From: Nilaparvata lugens
Lineage: Eukaryota; Arthropoda; Insecta; Hemiptera; Delphacidae
Reading direction: 5' to 3'
Assembly: GCF_014356525.2 (NCBI RefSeq)
Contig: NC_052509.1
Span: forward strand, 30,398,436-30,462,435
DNA: 64,000 nt
The notes beneath the pieces were generated by a model. It was given only the letters and a program-made list of their open reading frames with translations. It made no database searches and was not told the DNA's origin. Positions 24,241 through 38,860 of this stretch are shown here, in pieces (within the stretch, counting starts at the first letter, position 1; the number at the start of each line of letters is the position of its first letter). The translations under genes and the position numbers were made by a program.

Positions 24241-25646
24241 ACATTAATAATTGACAATTGAAATGTTGAAAATAAAATTAAAAAATGGTCAAATTTATTC
24301 TTTTGCTGATGACACTGCAGTCATTTTTTCAGATGTCAACTGTGAAAAAGTTTTTGATAATGCGGAAAATGATATGCTTCTAATAAAGAACTGGCTGGAC
24401 CAGCATATACTTAGCTTGAACCTTGGTAAAACTAAATATATAACTTTCTCAGCAAATGTTGTTGGTAAACCATCATGCCTTTGGAATTGAAACTACATAC
24501 TCAATGTGATCAATTTGCTTTAGGGAAACAAATCGCAGCCGCTAGTTCTGACTGCAACAGTCCTGTCTTTGAGAATGTGAATTTTATTAGATATTCAGGT
24601 GTTATTGTTGATGAGTGCCTAAGATGGGATCATCACATAAAGTTCATCATTAAAAAATTAAAATTCATAAATTATAAATTCTATAAAATTAATAAAATAC
24701 TGGACAGAAAGCCAATACAAGTTGTTTACTTTGCTTTAGTTGAATCAATACTAAGATATGGAATCACAGTATGGGCAGGTACATATGATTCTCACTTAAA
24801 TAGTCTATTTATAACACAAAAAGGTGTGATTAAAACCATACTCCACAAACCCAGAGACTATCCTACACAGCAGGTATTCAGAGACTTTGATGTCATGACT
24901 CTGAGGCAATCATATATAAAAATGCTGATAAAATACATTAATAACTATAGACAGCACTTTGAGGAATCTGACAGGCCATCTTATTCATTCATACCTAACA
25001 TAGTGAGAAAATACAAAGTATATCACAGCAACCTGAGTATAGTTCAGAGACAGCTTATTTATTAGCTCCAAGTTAATCAACATGGTACCTGAAGAATTCC
25101 TAGCTCATTGTCAAAATAGTAAAATATTGAATAAATGGAAATGTGATAATTTTTTCCAAGAATTAGGGTTCCTGTCAATACCTCAAGTGAATAAGATAAC
25201 AATAGCAGATTACAATATTCTCGTATTTCTATTGTTTTTTATTGTGTCCAATTTATCATATGATATTATATTATGTATGAATATAGTTTTAATCTGATTT
25301 TTGATGAATTACTCTGGTCAAAGATATTTTGTAGCAACTGTTGGTTTTCTGTTTCTTTTTTTATTTTATTTCTGATGAGTATTCTCTTCTCTTTCTGCAT
25401 TGAATATGATATTTCTAGGTTTTCCTGAACTTATTTTTTTTCCTTGTCCTTTTTATTTTTCCTAGTATTCAATAATTATTAATTTTAGTTTTAGAATGGA
25501 CTCCCACCAGCGAGCAAGTTTTACTTTTGCTGGTGGAAATTTTCATTTTCAGTTAATGTTACATGCTGTGTATTAGAATTGTTAATTTTTATTATAATGT
25601 ATTGTGCATGTTGTATGAAGATGGAAATAAATAAAAAAAAGATAAA
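24241..25646 (+). pseudogene. 5'-truncated jockey/CR1-like reverse transcriptase (3' part)
   Basis: It starts just before the catalytic box (YSFADDTAVIF at about 24297). After a frameshift near 24475 it continues with YSGVIVDECLRWDHHIK, VYFALVESILRYGITVWAG and HKPRDYPTQQVF, ending at 25065 or, after a stop, in 25082-25297. An untranslated tail ends in A-rich GGAAATAAATAAAAAAAAG at about 25625. It resembles the element at 4007-6146 (same order of motifs) but is a different copy on the other strand. It lacks fingers, palm N-terminus and endonuclease. Confidence 0.8.
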
Positions 25647-26539
25647 ATTATAAAATTATAATGTGAACTTACAAACTGTAGGCTACAATACCTATTATAA
25701 GGTACCCAATATAGGTAAGTGTTGAAGCTGAGCAGTAGCTTGGTTTACAATATTATCACTGGTTTATAGGCTTACTTACAAATTCTCCTTGATATCATGA
25801 ACTCTATAATGAATATTAATATTGTCTTCAAAAAATACCAATCCTAGTGGCTAAGAAGACTCACTATTACGGCTCTTGTAACTCTTGTAACGGCGAGTCT
25901 TCCAAGCTTGTGCAAGCTACAGTAGTATTATAACCTAGGCCTATATCTTTTTCTCATCCAAAATCAGACTGATATGAATAATTTACTGGCCTACTGTGGT
26001 ATTGGTGATTTTTACATCCAATAATAATCCATGCAGTGGTGAGTAGATTATTAATTATGATTGATAGAATTTTTTCCCTGAAGACTGCACCTTTTGAAAA
26101 CTAATACATTTGAGGCACAGAGTTGAAGGACAACAGCTGGACTATTTTTGTACGGTACCGGGTTTTGTTTGATTAAATACAAATCATTTCATTTTGTTTA
26201 TTCATTCATTACATTTCCAATGGTATACACCAATTTCAAAAGAATACAATAGTAACAAGATAAACAAAAATAACAAGACAAATATAAATATGAGATACAT
26301 AACATAATGACTGGGTATTGTTTGTTCTGAACAATATGTTCATTTTTTGAATGTATCCTTTTTGGAAAAATATTCTCATCAATTTATGAGCTACTTCAGT
26401 TCTTCAGTGATGTCAATTTAAATTCTGTCCAATACCATACAACATAGCGTATACGGATATAATTTAAATTTGGCTCCTTTTTCTGTGACACAAAATGGCG
26501 ACTGCGCGTAACTGGTATTTATAGTTCCCTATCCAGAAC

Positions 26540-28347
26540 CAATCTCTTCATGCAAAATTTCCTTGTGCTAGATACAGAGTGGCCCAAAAACCTTGTATTC
26601 TTGGCTCATTTTCCAGTTTTCAGCTATTTCTGCCAAATCTCATAATCAGACAGAAAAATTTGCTTCCACCTCTTTTCTGGAATATAGAATTCTGAATAGA
26701 ATGAGATCATTCGGAATTCTCCATCTCCAATGAGTACTGAGTTATGATTTGTCAAAAATGAGTGAAATTTCAAGAAAAAATTAATTTCTATGAATTTTAG
26801 TTTTTGATGAACAATATCTTCTGATTGTTATCATTAAGATGTATAGTTCAAAATCCCTCTTGGCGTATTTTTGTGCTCTACAATCTGAGATCAGGTAGAG
26901 CGCTCTATATCATATAGATTTCCAGTTACACCTGACAATAATGATCCTTGTATTTTGAAAAACACCTAATTTTCAGCTTCATCCATCATCACCAACTATA
27001 TTGTCCTCACATTGATATTTCGCAAAATGATATAAGTTCATGAGATTATGTTCTATGGGAATCACCCGTTAGATGCACTTCATTCCAGTATTTCATAGTG
27101 AAGAGGTGCACTTAAGGACACCTCAAGGATAGAAAAAAAGTTGGTATTTGAAGTAATTACTGAAAAGTGTAATCAATTTTGTACCATTGATTTCTATCAA
27201 AACCCATGATTCTCCAATTATAATTCCAACATCAGGGTTCATCGTCACTCATCAATTATTTAAAAAGTTTGTGAAGCAATTAATTTCCCAGCTATTTTCC
27301 AAGGTCACACATTAGATTTTTTATAAGAGTTTTAAATTCCCTGCATGATTTGAGTAAGTGAAAGAAGTGAACGAGGGTGCACATGTGATTTATGCAGAAA
27401 GATAGCATAGCTTAAACTACATGTCGATTAATGATTTGCATGATCATTTAATTTGTCAGCTATGATTTTATTGTACACGCACATGGAAGAGTATGCTGAA
27501 CTGATTTTTTGGTCAATAAAAAATATTAGGATGGTCTGTATTTTGAGGATTGTTAGTAGGGTTATAGATTTTGAGGTGTGCAGCCAGCTAAAGTTTGTCA
27601 TGAGTTGCATCAACTATTTGGCGGTATGAAGTTTGCCGGGCCAGCTAGTTTTATATAAAAACAATTTAAAATATGGAAAATTATTTTGAAACTTCCATTT
27701 GCAATTTTTATCTTTATTCATTCTATAAAAATGAATCAGTAATATTTTTTTTAGATTATTGAACATGATTATTTTTGAAGATATTAACTCAATTTTCTTT
27801 AAATGTAAGAGGAAGGAAAAAAGGTGTCAGAAACTGAATAACAATTATAAATGATGAAATTTGATATTATTCATAATAATTATAACCAATATTGAATTTT
27901 GCCCAACCTATAATGTTTTTACAAGCACCATAGAGTTGTAGAGTTATGGGGTTGTTGCTCTGGTCACAAGTTTGAAGCATGCTGAACAGTGTCATTGGTT
28001 CTTGTAATTGTTCGATGAGAGAGATTTTGGTCTCCACTTGTTCGATTACTGATTAAGAGTTCAATATTAATTTTAATGTTTTTTTTTATTATTTTTCTTA
28101 CAAACTTCAATTTGATATATTTGGATTCTAATTCAATCTACATTTTTTCCATAATTGGAATTATTTTTCTGAAAAAATTGGTGAGTCCAGTGGATACTAA
28201 AATTGTAAAATCTTGATAATTGGTCTTGGTATTGATAATAATTGGAGTTGATAGGAAATCTGAAAAAAAGTGTCAATTTTTGCCTGAAAAATGTTCAGAG
28301 TATTTTTATATGGAGATAACCATTACTGCTGACCACATTTCTCCTGT
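26540..28347. other. No recognisable gene; dispersed repeat pieces
   Basis: Contains AGATACAGAGTGGCCCAAAA near 26570 and the motif GGGCCAGCTAGT near 27627, which recalls the edge of a widespread insect repeat, on the opposite strand from the one near 38862. No ORF above 61 codons. Confidence 0.45.
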
Positions 28348-29894
28348 AATTAATGCGCTTGCTAATACTTGTCGACTTGGACAATTCAATTAAAAATGTA
28401 TGCTTCAAGATCAGCTTGATAAATTAGCCACTAATAATCCACATATATATATATTAAAATCTCTAGTACTTAGTAGATTTCTTTATATCGAATATATATT
28501 TTTATCTCAGGGTGCAAGATTCGGCACCTGACGGAATAGGTAGAGCCATTCATCTAGTGAATTAGAGCTATAATAAACTATCGCAAATTATATTGCAAAA
28601 ATTAAATGTCATATGCATATGTTTTAATAGCCTAGATTTTATACTTCTTTGATTTAATAGTAATTTCTGAAATATTGATCTATATTTTTCTTTCAATAAA
28701 ATACCTTTAATACTAATTTTACTTGCGCAAGTATTACTCTTATTAATTTCTTAATTTATAATAAAAACCCTTTCGACGAGCTAGCTTTGATTATTGGATT
28801 AATTCGAAGCACTAGGGCGCCCATCACTAATTCAAATTTATCACTCACCTGTCGAAAATCTTCTTGTAAGCCGCCGATGTCGATCCAACTCCATGTGGTC
28901 CGGGAATATGGTAGCCGGAATCGTCTCCTCCAAGGGGTTATAAATTTAATTAAAAATGAAAATGACTTCTGCTTCACAATAGCATCACGAAGTCTTTTAA
29001 GAAATTTAATAATTTAATTTAACTTTAACTTTTACAAAATCATTATCAAGGTACTATGCTCTAAAATATTTGGGGTCCTCTCCTGGTGGCATTTGGTTGG
29101 CGAGTGCTGGTTCTCCTTTTTCAATTTTACAAATCTTATTTCCGACTTTCAAATTAACATAAAATTTGAATATCTTAGTCCTCCGCCATTTAGGTTCAAA
29201 TAGATCTTACAAAAAATGCCAAAATATTACTTAGATTGTATGGTTAATAATTTCTTTGCTTTCGAGCCATATCGATAACATAGACTATACAACAATTCAA
29301 CATAGATTCCGAACATTTATAGAAATATATATAAATATTTTCGAATTGGCCTACAATTGCCGCCTATTAACTGCCGTTTTACTATTGGTGCATGCAAATT
29401 TTATTCGGTATTCATGCGCCTGGTACCTCTTATTTCCTGAATACAGTAAATTATTTTATTTGGTTTTTTATTTATGCTCTTTACATGCTAGCTAATATTC
29501 TATACATTAATATTAATTCCATGCTACCTAATAATTAGCCACGTGATCAGATGTTTTTTCACATTGCACACCATCTGATTGCAATAAAGCTCTGCCAAGG
29601 GGTTTTGGTCAGATTCTACGTTTCTCGGTTTGATCGATCTCTAGGTCACCGATCCGTGAATACATGTACATAACCTCAATCTTCAAATATTTTATATAAT
29701 AATCTATTTATTAGCAACAAAATTCCTTCAAATCCTTTTTAGGTTTTTGTACCATTTAGCCAGAACAAGCTGATGCTATCTAATCTTAGTTATTATCTAT
29801 TTGGCGATATTAGCCAGTTACTTTATTTTCAGACCTATTACTGTTTCTGTTAGGGATTTTTATCTACCCAAATTTGATACTTTACAGGTTCAAA

Positions 29895-30420
29895 TAAAAA
29901 TAAAGATACATTAGGAGAACTATGGTTAGATGAGATTGGGTTGGGAAACTTTGGATAAGAAAAAGTTTTGATTGGAAAAGCTTAGGTTAGAAAAGTTCAT
30001 ATTGAGAAACACTGAGGCTGGGAAAAGCTTAGGTTACGAGAAGCTTGGGTTGGGAAAAGCTTAGGTTTGGAGGAGCTGAGGTTGAGAAAAGCCTAAGTGA
30101 GGAAAAGTTTTGGTTGGGAGAGGCTTAGGTTGAGAGAAGCTAAGATTAGAAAGAACTTGGGTTCTTAGGATCTTAAGTTACATTAGAGAAGCTAATGTTA
30201 GGAAAAGCATGGGTGAGGAGAAACTTAAATGAGGAGAAAGCTAAGGTTAGGAGAAGCTGAAGTTAGAAAAAGCTTGGGTTAGGGGAAGCTAAGATTGAGA
30301 AAAGCTCAGGTTAGGGAAAACTCCAATTAGAAGAAGCTCAGGTAAGGAAAAACTCAGGTTAGGAGAGATTTGGTCTTGGCTCAGGCTCAGTAAGCTTTGG
30401 TCAGACTTGGTTAGGTTAGC
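29895..30420. repeat. GGAAAAGCTTAGGTTA minisatellite, copy 1
   Basis: About 30 degenerate units of ~15-17 bp with core GAAAAGCTTAGGTTAGG, directly abutting the antisense LTR edge. Confidence 0.85.
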
Positions 30421-32360
30421 AATTATTTGACTTGGTTCAAGAGTTCATTCAATTGAAATTTATTGCTGTCATGAGAAAATGTGCTCAGTAGTAAAGGTTT
30501 GTACCTTGTTCATCTCTTTCCAACTCCTAGTTCTGAACTCTATGATGGTACATTTTTAAGAAGTTTTTCAATAAAAACTTCATTAATTGAAATGAACTAT
30601 TAGGTTTCAGGCAGAAAAACAAAAATATTTGTCACCAATGGTGTTATCAATCGAAAATATATAAAGAGCGATAAAAAATATAATATAAAAATAGAACAAT
30701 AATTGAAATCAATAAAAATATCACAGGCTAAACTTTATATTCTAGATTTATGGCACGAATCATTACCATGTGCCTTTATCTTAAAATCATATGCATTCTG
30801 TTGCATGTAGCTGCGATATGCGCTTGCTAATACTTGTCGACTTGGACAATTCAATTAAAAATGTATGCTTCAAGATCAGCTTGATAAATTAGCCACTAAT
30901 AATCCACATATATATATATTAAAATCTCTAGTACTTAGTAGATTTCTTTATATCGAATATATATTTTTATCTCAGGGTGCAAGATTCGGCACCTGACGGA
31001 ATAGGTAGAGCCATTCATCTAGTGAATTAGAGCTATAATAAACTATCGCAAATTATATTGCAAAAATTAAATGTCATATGCATATGTTTTAATAGCCTAG
31101 ATTTTATACTTCTTTGATTTAATAGTAATTTCTGAAATATTGATCTATATTTTTCTTTCAATAAAATACCTTTAATACTAATTTTACTTGCGCAAGTATT
31201 ACTCTTATTAATTTCTTAATTTATAATAAAAACCCTTTCGACGAGCTAGCTTTGATTATTGGATTAATTCGAAGCACTAGGGCGCCCATCACTAATTCAA
31301 ATTTATCACTCACCTGTCGAAAATCTTCTTGTAAGCCGCCGATGTCGATCCAACTCCATGTGGTCCGGGAATATGGTAGCCGGAATCGTCTCCTCCAAGG
31401 GGTTATAAATTTAATTAAAAATGAAAATGACTTCTGCTTCACAATAGCATCACGAAGTCTTTTAAGAAATTTAATAATTTAATTTAACTTTAACTTTTAC
31501 AAAATCATTATCAAGGTACTATGCTCTAAAATATTTGGGGTCCTCTCCTGGTGGCATTTGGTTGGCGAGTGCTGGTTCTCCTTTTTCAATTTTACAAATC
31601 TTATTTCCGACTTTCAAATTAACATAAAATTTGAATATCTTAGTCCTCCGCCATTTAGGTTCAAATAGATCTTACAAAAAATGCCAAAATATTACTTAGA
31701 TTGTATGGTTAATAATTTCTTTGCTTTCGAGCCATATCGATAACATAGACTATACAACAATTCAACATAGATTCCGAACATTTATAGAAATATATATAAA
31801 TATTTTCGAATTGGCCTACAATTGCCGCCTATTAACTGCCGTTTTACTATTGGTGCATGCAAATTTTATTCGGTATTCATGCGCCTGGTACCTCTTATTT
31901 CCTGAATACAGTAAATTATTTTTATTTGGTTTTTTATTTATGCTCTTTACATGCTAGCTAATATTCTATACATTAATATTAATTCCATGCTACCTAATAA
32001 TTAGCCACGTGATCAGATGTTTTTTCACATTGCACACCATCTGATTGCAATAAAGCTCTGCCAAGGGGTTTTGGTCAGATTCTACGTTTCTCGGTTTGAT
32101 CGATCTCTAGGTCACCGATCCGTGAATACATGTACATAACCTCAATCTTCAAATATTTTATATAATAATCTATTTATTAGCAACAAAATTCCTTCAAATC
32201 CTTTTTAGGTTTTTGTACCATTTAGCCAGAACAAGCTGATGCTATCTAATCTTAGTTATTATCTATTTGGCGATATTAGCCAGTTACTTTATTTTCAGAC
32301 CTATTACTGTTTCTGTTAGGGATTTTTATCTACCCAAATTTGATACTTTACAGGTTCAAA

Positions 32361-32885
32361 TAAAAATAAAGATACATTAGGAGAACTATGGTTAGATGAG
32401 ATTGGGTTGGGAAACTTTGGATAAGAAAAAATTTTGATTGGAAAAGCTTAGGTTAGAAAAGTTCATATTGAGAAACACTGAGGCTGGGGGAAGCTTAAGT
32501 TACGAGAAGCTTGGGTTGGGAAAAGCTTAGGTTTGGAGAAGCTAAGGTTGAGAAAAGCCTAAGTGAGGAAAAGTTTTGGTTAGGAGAGGCTTAGGTTGAG
32601 AGAAGCTAAGATTAGAAAGAACTTAGGTTCTTAGGATCTTAAGTTACATTAGAGAAGCTAATGTTAGGAAAAGCATGGGTGAGGAGAAACTTAAATGAGG
32701 AGAAAGCTAAGGTTAGGAGAAGCTGAAGTTAGAAAAAGCTTGGGTTAGGGGAAGCTAAGATTGAGAAAAGCTCAGGTTAGGGAAAACTCCAATTAGAAGA
32801 AGCTCAGGTTAGGAAAAACTCAGGTTAGGAGAGATTTGGTCTTGGCTCAGGCTCAGTAAGCTTTGATCAGACTTGGTTAGGTTAG
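32361..32885. repeat. GGAAAAGCTTAGGTTA minisatellite, copy 2
   Basis: Second copy of the array in the duplicated unit. Scattered base changes from copy 1 show that the duplication is not an assembly echo of identical sequence. Confidence 0.85.
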
Positions 32886-33120
32886 CAATTATTTGACTCG
32901 GTTCAAGAGTTCATTCAATTGAAATTTATTGCTGTCATGAGAAAATGTGCTCAGTAGTGAAGGTTTGTACCTTGTTCATCTCTTTCCAACTCCTAGTTCT
33001 GAACTCTATGATGGTACATTTTTAAGAAGTTTTTCAATAAAAACTTCATTAATTGAAATGAACTATTAGGTTTCAGGCAGAAAAACAAAAATATTTGTCA
33101 CCAATGGTGTTATCAATCGA

Positions 33121-33821
33121 AGATATAGATAAGACAATAACGACTAGAAAAGCTAAGATTATGGCTAACCATTTGAAATGAAAATCAATATCTCAATTAT
33201 TTAATAGATAAATAATATTATGTGAATTTGAGGTTAGGTTCTATATAAACAATGCTTGTCGGCAATATCAATAATGATCAAGCCGAACATCTACAATTTA
33301 ATCAGATACTCGCTAGCAAAATAATTGCATCTAGATAGCATTTGTTAAGACGGAGAGAAGAGGGTTTCGAATATTTATAGCATGCAAATAAAGGATATGA
33401 ATGTTTGAATAGTATATATATAAGTGTTTATTGATATATGTGAGCAAATATGAAATACAAAACATAATAAAAAATAAAAAGGAAGTAAGGCCTAATTTTT
33501 CTATGCGCATTGATACATTCTGTACACTCGAGCCGAGTCTGACTGTTTACCAATCAGAGCACAATATTCGCTCGTTTGTGGAAGCAAAATTGAGGATCAG
33601 CAGGAGTTGCAAGTTAGTTGACAAATTAATTTCAACCAGCAGTAGCCTATTAGTAACTTTTGATTTCCTAGTTATCATTTTTGTTCAGTCCCAATTATGC
33701 ATTTTTTAGTCCTAATGATGCATTCTTCAGTCCTTATGATGCAATGGTGTGTTTCTTAGTGGGCAGGCAGTGCAACAAGCTGAAAAAATTTCTAATTCAC
33801 AAGCTATCAAAATAAAAATAC
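33121..33821. other. No recognisable gene
   Basis: A 92-codon ORF at 33431-33709 has no recognisable motif. TCCTAATGATGCATT and TCCTTATGATGCA repeat near 33710-33745. Confidence 0.4.
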
Positions 33822-34041
33822 TGAAAGAAAAAGACGTTGTTGTCAATACCACTATATTTGTTAAAAATTATTCTACATTAGAGAACCAGGTTTCATGGTA
33901 ACACTTACAACATCTTCACCACACATTCCTCCAACCACTTCACCTCAACATATTTCCTGTTACCATGAAACCTGGTTCTGTAATGTAAATTTATTTTAAA
34001 CAAATATTGTGGTATTGACAACATTAACGACTTCTTCTTTC
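33822..34041. repeat. Foldback (MITE-like) stem-loop
   Basis: Arms of ~82 bases, 33822-33903 and 33959-34041, pair with few mismatches (GAACCAGGTTTCATGGTAAC against GTTACCATGAAACCTGGTTC). The loop is ~55 bases and CA-rich. Confidence 0.85.
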
Positions 34042-34228
34042 AATTATGTAGAGAGAATTTCTACATCTCTTACCATACAATCAAATTATTGAATGAATAA
34101 GTTTTCTCCGATAAGTAATTTTTCAGTTATGAGCTTCTAAAGTTAAAATTTTTGGGACAGATCATTTCAAATTCCGTAACAAATGAATTCATGAAATGAT
34201 GAGGATACATTTTTCATGGTATTGAAAA

Positions 34229-35130
<902 letters not shown>

Positions 35131-35370
35131 AATGGTTAATTGAATAAAGTGAAAATTTCCTGACAATATACATTTTCGTTCACAGAAAATGCCCGAAAAT
35201 AGCTCAATTGAAAGTTACTTTCAAATATTGTTATTGGAAAAATGGTTGGTTGAAGAAATTTATGGTTATAAAAAATGGTTGACTGAATAAAGTGAAAATT
35301 TCCTGACAATATACATTTTCATTCACAAAAAATGCCCGAAAATAGCTCAACTGAAAATTACTTTTATAAA
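35131..35370. repeat. ~143-bp direct duplication
   Basis: GAATAAAGTGAAAATTTCCT and the following ~80 bases occur at 35142 and 35285 with few changes. Confidence 0.85.
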
Positions 35371-37814
35371 TGGAAGAACTCTCTCAAAAAATTAATCTCT
35401 CACCGAATTTGAAATAATCTGTCCCAAAAATTGAAACTTTAGGCGCTCATATCATAAAAAGTGATAATCAGAAAACAATCCTCTGAGTGAGGATTTGTTG
35501 AATAGCCTAGCTTGACAAGGGAGTTTAAAAAAAAGTAAAGGTCAGAAGGTCATCAGTCGTCGTGATAAATCTATTCCAGTTTCTTTCATTATTACAATAT
35601 TTCTGCAACCATCTCAAGATTTGTTTTGTAACAAAGCCAATTTCAATGATGCAGTCGGAGTACCCCTCTCGGAATGGGCACTCCTGACTTTTTTTGGGCC
35701 ATCTTATATACCTGCTACTCTTTTCAATCATTGCTCGGTTCATTCGAAAATTACATAAAGCACCATGAAATAACTAAATCAGCATGAAAAAATCAAACAC
35801 CAACAATAGAATCATACGTAGCAAGGGGTGGTGAAAATTATGGAAATAGCTTCATATAGGCCTACTATTAGCAAGGATAATGTGACAGTAGATCTCATTG
35901 AGAATCATATTTGAATAAAAATACTTGATTCAAAAATCTAATTAAAAAATTTAAAGTAACGTTTTTAATTCCATAAAGATCCCCCAATGAAACTTACTGT
36001 CATACTATCCTTGTAAAATTAATATGGAGCTGTTATCATAATTTACACTAACCCTATCTATAATCTTCACATCTCGTTGAAGGTTTCTTTCTCCTAGTAT
36101 TACTATTATTCGTCACGTTTGCATATTTAGACAAGAAACTTGCTTGAAAATCAACTTTTATTAAATTTTTAATTTGCTGTAATGCAAATTAGAGCCTTTT
36201 TTCTAGGCTCTGTACATCATCACATAGCCTACTGATGGAAGTGAGGAGAGAGAAGAAGGAGATGTATATAGGGGGAGAAGCTTAGCATAAAGTATAAAAT
36301 TGTAAATATTGTACCAAAAATATTATTCTGTTTTTTTATAATTAAAAGTATGAAATTGTAAGTACACTACTGTATTAAACATATTAGTTTGTCATTCTAT
36401 TATAATTTTCATTTAACTTGGTCCAACAGAATATTATTTCATGTACGGTATGTCTAATTATAGAATTTAGTTTGTGAAATTTTTCATATTAAATTGAATT
36501 TATTGCCAAAAATCACATACAAATACTTGCACAATACAATCACTATAGTATGCAGTAAACAATTACCTACGAATAGACATTTATTGTAACTTGCACAACA
36601 ATAAATTTGACAAATTTAAATTTGTATATATAGAAATTTCGAATATTTTATACATTACATTTTTATGTTTGTTACTCTTTTCAAATTATATAATTGAATT
36701 AATTTAAATTCATCCATGCTCATATTCTATTGATTAATTATTATCCTTTCATCCTCTAGCCCCTATATATTGTAATATTAACATTTTCAGTTTGTATTCT
36801 GATACCTGTAAAGTATAAAACTACAAAAATGTGATAAAGAAAGATATGTACAAGGTGAACATATATTATCAATTTACAATAGATCTATATAAAAAATACA
36901 ATTCATTAGCCTATTCTTGATTAGTCAATATTAGGCCTACTCAAGCTTACCTTTTCAACTATTTTTGGGCTAGTCAGTGTGAGTGAAGAATTGTTTTTGG
37001 GATTTCTATAAAAAATAATCTTATTGTGGAATAATAGGTTTATGAAGACAGCAAAAGTTTAAAAAAGTCTTGCTGTTTGAAAAAGACTAAGCAATAGTTT
37101 AAAGGAATATCACTAAAGTTATATTGTCTCAATATAATGTAACCTAGCTATGGAGTTAAAAGTAGATTTTAAAAACTATATCCAGTAAAGATATCATTAG
37201 CCTACTTGAATTCCTGCTCCTTCTTTTGTGAACTCCAATAATTGTCAAAATATTTAATTAACCTAACCAACTAGTGTTCAGTCTCAATTAATTCGGATAA
37301 GCAGAGTTCTACTATGGGATATCCTGAATGAAAATGAAAATTTAATGTAATCTTATTGTCTTTCTCTTGATCAATCACAAGCGATAAGACGACTGTTATC
37401 AAGATAAAACAGTAACTGAAACAGTCAGTTTAGCCAACTGAATTTCTTGAGTATCAATAATCTGGGAGTATCAATAATAATATTGTCGATTGACTAAAAA
37501 TATCAATATCAGATTGAAATATCGAAACGTGATAATCAATCTGTCGTCTGTTGAGTCGAGTCATCAAGTGTCCATTGGAAAATGTAGTGGCTTTTTGTAA
37601 CATTAAAATTTATGAAGAAGATGAATAAAAATGAATTTTCATTTGGTAGAATCATTCAATATTGCATAACGCATAATCATAGTATATGCTATATTATTCA
37701 TGAGTGCATAAATATGCACTTATTCAAGACTACAGGCATCATCTACTGAAAATTAGGTAAGTTCATCTGAGATTTTTGAAGTGTTATTAATATTATTCAG
37801 AATCATTTTTTTTT
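35371..37814. other. No recognisable gene
   Basis: Low-GC sequence without an ORF above 72 codons. No family, RNA gene or clear repeat structure seen. Confidence 0.5.
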
Positions 37815-38270
37815 GAGTTGAAATCAGGCTAGCGACACCTATTTTTTCTTTCTCTTTCATTTGACAAAAATTAAGTCGATATCTTCAAAAATAGCTGAGA
37901 TACAATTGCGCCGTGATTAGTCACGTATACCGTTAGGCTATATCGAATGAACTCATGGCTAGTGAGTGATCGTGTGTTTAAATTCAGCGAATTACGCCAG
38001 GCCCTCACAAACACAGGCTTTTGCCTACATGTGAGTCTTTCATAACGTAAGGGTATATATAAATGTACTGTAACTGTACTGTATTATTTGCGAATTGTGA
38101 GAATAAAAATTTGATTTGATTTGATTTGATTAGTAATCAAGTTTGTCTTTTTCTGGCCGTGCTACAAATAAATATGTAGGTATATGTTTGACATTTTGTT
38201 TCTGTAATCTTGTCTATTGAGAAAGTTTTTAATGTGATTTTTGATGGCAATAAAATTTGAATTTGAAAAA
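37815..38270. repeat. Dispersed repeat and two retroposon-like 3' tails
   Basis: 37815-37925 is the inverse of about 22306-22412. The stretch to 38130 ends AATAAAAATTTGATTTGATT with four GATTT units. A second piece ends near 38260 with GCAATAAAATTTGAATTTGAA. Both look like 3' tails of truncated non-LTR or SINE copies; family not identified. Confidence 0.45.
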
Positions 38271-38860
38271 AGAATTATCAACAAACTCCTAACCAAAGAA
38301 AATCTCTGTGCTCTGTTCTAATCTGGATGTATAGGACTCCATCTGAAACTTTTCAATGATCACAACATATGTTAGAATATCACGTGTCAATTATCTTTCA
38401 TGTGGCGTTCACCTTACCATGTTCAAAAGCTTACCTTATGGGATCCTTTTTCATCCTTTGAAACCCTTAGAAGCAAACTATCTCTAAATCCGTTCTTAGT
38501 ACGCGTCTAGCATGTTTGAAGAATATTTGTGCGAAATTTTAAGTCCGTAGGCTAAGTAATTTGGGCTGCAGTGTGATTTTACATGAACATTTTCGAAGAA
38601 TGCCTTCTCCTGGACGCCCCTGTGGTCCTGATCGGATGTTTTTTCGTAGCTGAACATAAAAGTTCCTAATTACTTTGCTGTAAAATGAGCGGTTAGTATA
38701 AAAGTGTAAAAGTACAACATTTTTGCCCCAGATCCCTTAAGGGAGCATATTTTTTGAAAATCCTTTCTTAGTGGATGTCTTAAGGCTACCATGAACAAGT
38801 GTGCAAAATGTGTTTAATACGTTTTGTAAAGCCGTATTGACTTGTACATATAATATACTA
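38271..38860. other. No recognisable feature
   Basis: No ORF, repeat or RNA gene recognised. Confidence 0.4.

Larger units (their letters stand above)
23934..26531 (+). mobile_element. P-superfamily-like DNA transposon (THAP start, 8-bp target duplication), interrupted by a retrotransposon
   Basis: Left end TAAGGAACTATAAAGACTGG. The right end read in reverse is TAGGGAACTATAAATACCAG. Both continue inward into CGCAGTCGCCATTTTG, giving imperfect inverted repeats of ~50 bp. The unit is flanked by a perfect 8-bp repeat TCCAGAAC (23926-23933 and 26532-26539). An 8-bp duplication of this composition, plus a THAP-type zinc finger start just inside the left end (24067), points to the P superfamily. 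Most of the transposase is missing. About 1.4 kb of the interior is a non-LTR fragment. Confidence 0.75.
28348..33120 (-). repeat. Tandem duplication (period ~2465 bp) of antisense LTR fragment plus minisatellite
   Basis: Copy 2 spans 30656-33120. Copy 1 spans 28348-30655 and lacks the first ~157 bases of the unit. The copies are almost identical by eye. Each holds the family-A LTR in reverse orientation (28348-29886; 30656-32352). The LTR is complete at its TGTAAAGTAT end (right side) but cut before its 3' end, so the tRNA-complementary motif is absent. Then come a GCTTAGGTT minisatellite and ~230 bp of unique flank (GTTCAAGAGTTCATTCAATT...). The internal ORF pairs (28756/31221, 28787/31252, 29256/31721) are LTR shadows. 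Confidence 0.9.
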
